A DNA stretch of 22,886 nt from CAZEAC01 sp964510065 (GTDB lineage: Bacteria; Bdellovibrionota_C; UBA2361; CAIXSY01), in NCBI GenBank assembly GCA_964510065.1, contig CAZEAC010000074.1, positions 1 through 22,886 on the forward strand, in the 5' to 3' direction. This document shows positions 21,269-22,886 of this stretch, piece after piece (the first letter of the stretch is position 1; every line of letters begins with the position of its first letter). The position numbers and the translations under genes are program-made. The notes beneath the pieces were generated by a model, which was not told where the DNA came from, did not search any database, and saw only the letters and a program-made list of their open reading frames with translations.

Positions 21269-22349
21269 GGACAATCTCTTGCATCGATTTGAGGTGCGTC
21301 TCAAACTCGCGCACGACTTGAAACTGGGCACGTGCGCGATCAAGGTTATGATTGGGATGATTGACCTTAAAATAGCGATCGCCATTTAAATAATCAGTTA
21401 AAAAACGAACACCCAGCGCAAGCGCAAGGAGCCTCGGCGCCACCGCCAAAAGCTCTCCCTCATTTGCGCAAATCACATCACCGCTTCCCACTTTGAATCC
21501 TTCGACCATCGCCTCGAATAGCTTTATATCGAAACAAACTTTACTCAGGTCGGTCTCATCCTCGCGCGCAGAAACACCGACGCTCCGTACCAGATCTCCA
21601 AAGTCAAACAGCGCGCTTCCTGGCATGACCGTGTCGAGATCGACCACGCACAACCCCTTCTGTGTTGTGCTGTCGAAAAGTATATTATTAAGCTTCAGAT
21701 CATTATGCGTCACGCGAAGCGGAATCGATTTTGCATCAAGCCGAGCCGCGACAATATCCGCTGACTCAGCGCGATCAAAAGCAAAATCTATCTCTCTTTG
21801 CGCTTTATTACGGCGCCGGAGCGGATCAGCTTTCAGCGCATCACGAAGCTGCGCGAAGCGTCCTGGAAAATAATGAAACCGAGGAATAGTTTCAACAAAG
21901 TCAGCAGGATTCAGGTCCGAAGTATATTGCAGGAACTTTCCAACGACGCGCGCCGCTTCAAAGGCGACTTTGGCCGAAGGACATACTTCAAAGCTTTCGG
22001 TATCTTCGATATAATAATACGTCCGCCAATAGTCCCCCTCTGAGTCGACAACGTACGTTGTATTCTTCAATGTAGGTACCAAGGTAAGCGTTGCACGCTT
22101 CTCTCCAGAAGCGCGCGAGCGAATATGATCCGTTACTTTTTCGACATTTTTCATCAGATTTGGCACATCGAGGAAAATATGCCGGTTCACCTTCTGATGT
22201 ATAAAACGCTGCTCAATTCCGTTCAGCGTTCGGACTGAAACAAAGGTTTCATTGATATGCCCCACTTTGAAAGGGAAAACCCCTTTCAATTCACCTGGGA
22301 TGTTAAATTCTGCCAATATTGGCAATGATTCAGCGACATTCACCCGCAA
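21228..22349 (-). CDS. NahK-like sugar kinase, aminoglycoside phosphotransferase fold
   Basis: This 373-residue cytoplasmic kinase resembles N-acetylhexosamine 1-kinases, which phosphorylate free sugars at C1 with ATP. Matching features are GHINETFVSV (30-39) and QKVNRHIFLDVPNLMKNV (52-69). YWRTYYYIEDTESF (107-120) and TIPRFHYFPGR (154-164) follow. The catalytic loop is THNDLKLNNILF (D217, with Asn at 221/222), and the metal-binding region is VVDLDT (D237, D239). The actual substrate cannot be fixed from sequence; choline, amino-sugar or other kinases share the fold. An in-frame stop just upstream restricts the start to TTG 22349 or GTG 22343, with no clear ribosome binding site. It is divergent from mscL and convergent with the lipoprotein gene, and its last codons overlap the terminator. 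Confidence 0.85.
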   Translation of the reverse strand: MRVNVAESLPILAEFNIPGELKGVFPFKVGHINETFVSVRTLNGIEQRFIHQKVNRHIFLDVPNLMKNVEKVTDHIRSRASGEKRATLTLVPTLKNTTYVVDSEGDYWRTYYYIEDTESFEVCPSAKVAFEAARVVGKFLQYTSDLNPADFVETIPRFHYFPGRFAQLRDALKADPLRRRNKAQREIDFAFDRAESADIVAARLDAKSIPLRVTHNDLKLNNILFDSTTQKGLCVVDLDTVMPGSALFDFGDLVRSVGVSAREDETDLSKVCFDIKLFEAMVEGFKVGSGDVICANEGELLAVAPRLLALALGVRFLTDYLNGDRYFKVNHPNHNLDRARAQFQVVREFETHLKSMQEIVQKKFPTASSAAAV

Positions 22350-22360
22350 AACTCACAACA

Positions 22361-22389
22361 TTGATAAACTTATTGCGACAGAATATAGT
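22361..22389 (+). promoter_or_regulatory. Sigma-70 promoter of mscL
   Basis: TTGATA (22361-22366) and TATAGT (22384-22389) are separated by exactly 17 bp, the best promoter match in the window. Transcription should start near 22396, giving a leader of about 50 bases before the ATG at 22445. Confidence 0.65.
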
Positions 22390-22444
22390 CTGCCCCAACG
22401 GGCATAAATTGCTCTTTGTATAGCAGTCTTTGGAGGCTCCGACT

Positions 22445-22849
22445 ATGAAGATTCTCACGGAATTTAAAGAATTCGCAATGCGCGGGAATGTTGTCGATCT
22501 TGCGGTAGGTGTTATTATAGGCGGTGCATTCGGAAAGATCGTCTCTTCACTCGTAAACGACATCATGATGCCGCCGCTTGGCTACATTATTGGCGGCGTT
22601 GACTTTAAACACCTTAAGTTGACGATTAAGGAAGCAGTCGAAAAAACTCCTGAAGTCACTCTTAACTATGGCCAATTTCTTCAGTCGGTGATTGATTTTA
22701 CCATTATCGCGTTTTCTATCTTTCTTCTTGTAAAGGCGATGAATTCGCTCAAGCGCAAAGATGAGACGCCGGCAGCACCTCCACCGCCAAGCGCCCAAGA
22801 AGTCCTGCTTCGCGAAATTCGCGATCTTCTTGCAAAGGGCGCACGCTAG
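22445..22849 (+). CDS. mscL: Large-conductance mechanosensitive channel MscL
   Basis: MscL is a homopentameric inner-membrane channel that opens under membrane tension to release solutes on hypo-osmotic shock. The 134-residue protein begins MKILTEFKEFAMRGNVVDLAVGVIIGGAFGKIV, the conserved N-terminal amphipathic helix and pore-lining TM1. A periplasmic loop (GGVDFKHLKLTIKEA) follows, then TM2 (VIDFTIIAFSIFLLVKAMN). The C-terminus is a proline linker (PAAPPPPSAQE) and a short cytoplasmic helix (LLREIRDLLA). I chose ATG 22445 because GGAGG lies 8 bases upstream and the N-terminus then matches the family; an in-frame start at 22430 would overlap that site. It is divergent from the sugar kinase. 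Bases 22850-22886 show nothing further. Confidence 0.96.
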   Translation: MKILTEFKEFAMRGNVVDLAVGVIIGGAFGKIVSSLVNDIMMPPLGYIIGGVDFKHLKLTIKEAVEKTPEVTLNYGQFLQSVIDFTIIAFSIFLLVKAMNSLKRKDETPAAPPPPSAQEVLLREIRDLLAKGAR

Positions 22850-22886
22850 TACCCTGCTAACGAAGTAACCTTTCCTTCACTCTGCT

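Overview
The window looks like a chromosomal segment of an uncultured Gram-negative bacterium. It encodes TatB and TatC, a signal-peptide-bearing beta-helix protein, a probable lipoprotein, a 165-residue FtnA-type ferritin, an MscL channel and a type-A RNase P RNA. Gene density, frequent TTG/GTG starts and the zinc-ribbon/rnpB pairing suggest a deltaproteobacterium-like lineage. This is inference; no rRNA or other decisive marker is present.

Layout. (1) 1-4410: a left-truncated SAM-methyltransferase fused to Nudix-like segments, then a secreted protein with two Fn3-like domains and a right-handed beta-helix. A structure resembling an insertion-element end lies at the very left edge. (2) 4411-5813: a 180-bp, almost wholly self-complementary MITE-like element flanked by CTAA duplications, then a small two-TM membrane protein on the minus strand and hairpin-rich spacer. 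(3) 5814-7636, minus strand: ferritin followed by an orphan protein with a divergent C-terminal receiver domain. (4) 7829-8958: tatB-tatC with an ATGA overlap. (5) 8959-9591: 630 bp without a protein gene. It holds a long palindromic repeat, a promoter-hairpin-terminator unit that looks like an unrecognised small RNA gene, and three more strong hairpins. (6) 9592-11892: rsuA, then rnpB and its upstream coiled-coil zinc-ribbon gene on the minus strand, then a CAU-anticodon tRNA that is probably tRNA-Ile2. (7) 12014-16479: ychF, a large ankyrin-like orphan, a tiny proline-rich ORF and a HAD phosphatase. (8) 16489-17615, minus strand: two overlapping genes for membrane-anchored orphans. (9) 17685-22849: valS, a DUF1579-like lipoprotein, a NahK-like sugar kinase on the minus strand and mscL.

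Most identified genes are housekeeping: translation and RNA modification or processing (valS, rsuA, ychF, rnpB, tRNA), protein export (tatBC), iron storage (ftnA) and osmotic safety (mscL). The unusual content is mainly non-coding. Three copies of a palindromic repeat with an ACCACAGAG(A/G)CACAGAGG-type core sit only in intergenic gaps. The MITE has a clear target duplication. The candidate sRNA unit at 9191-9368 is, to me, the most promising undescribed element. I found no CRISPR array, phage module, recognisable defence system or biosynthetic cluster.
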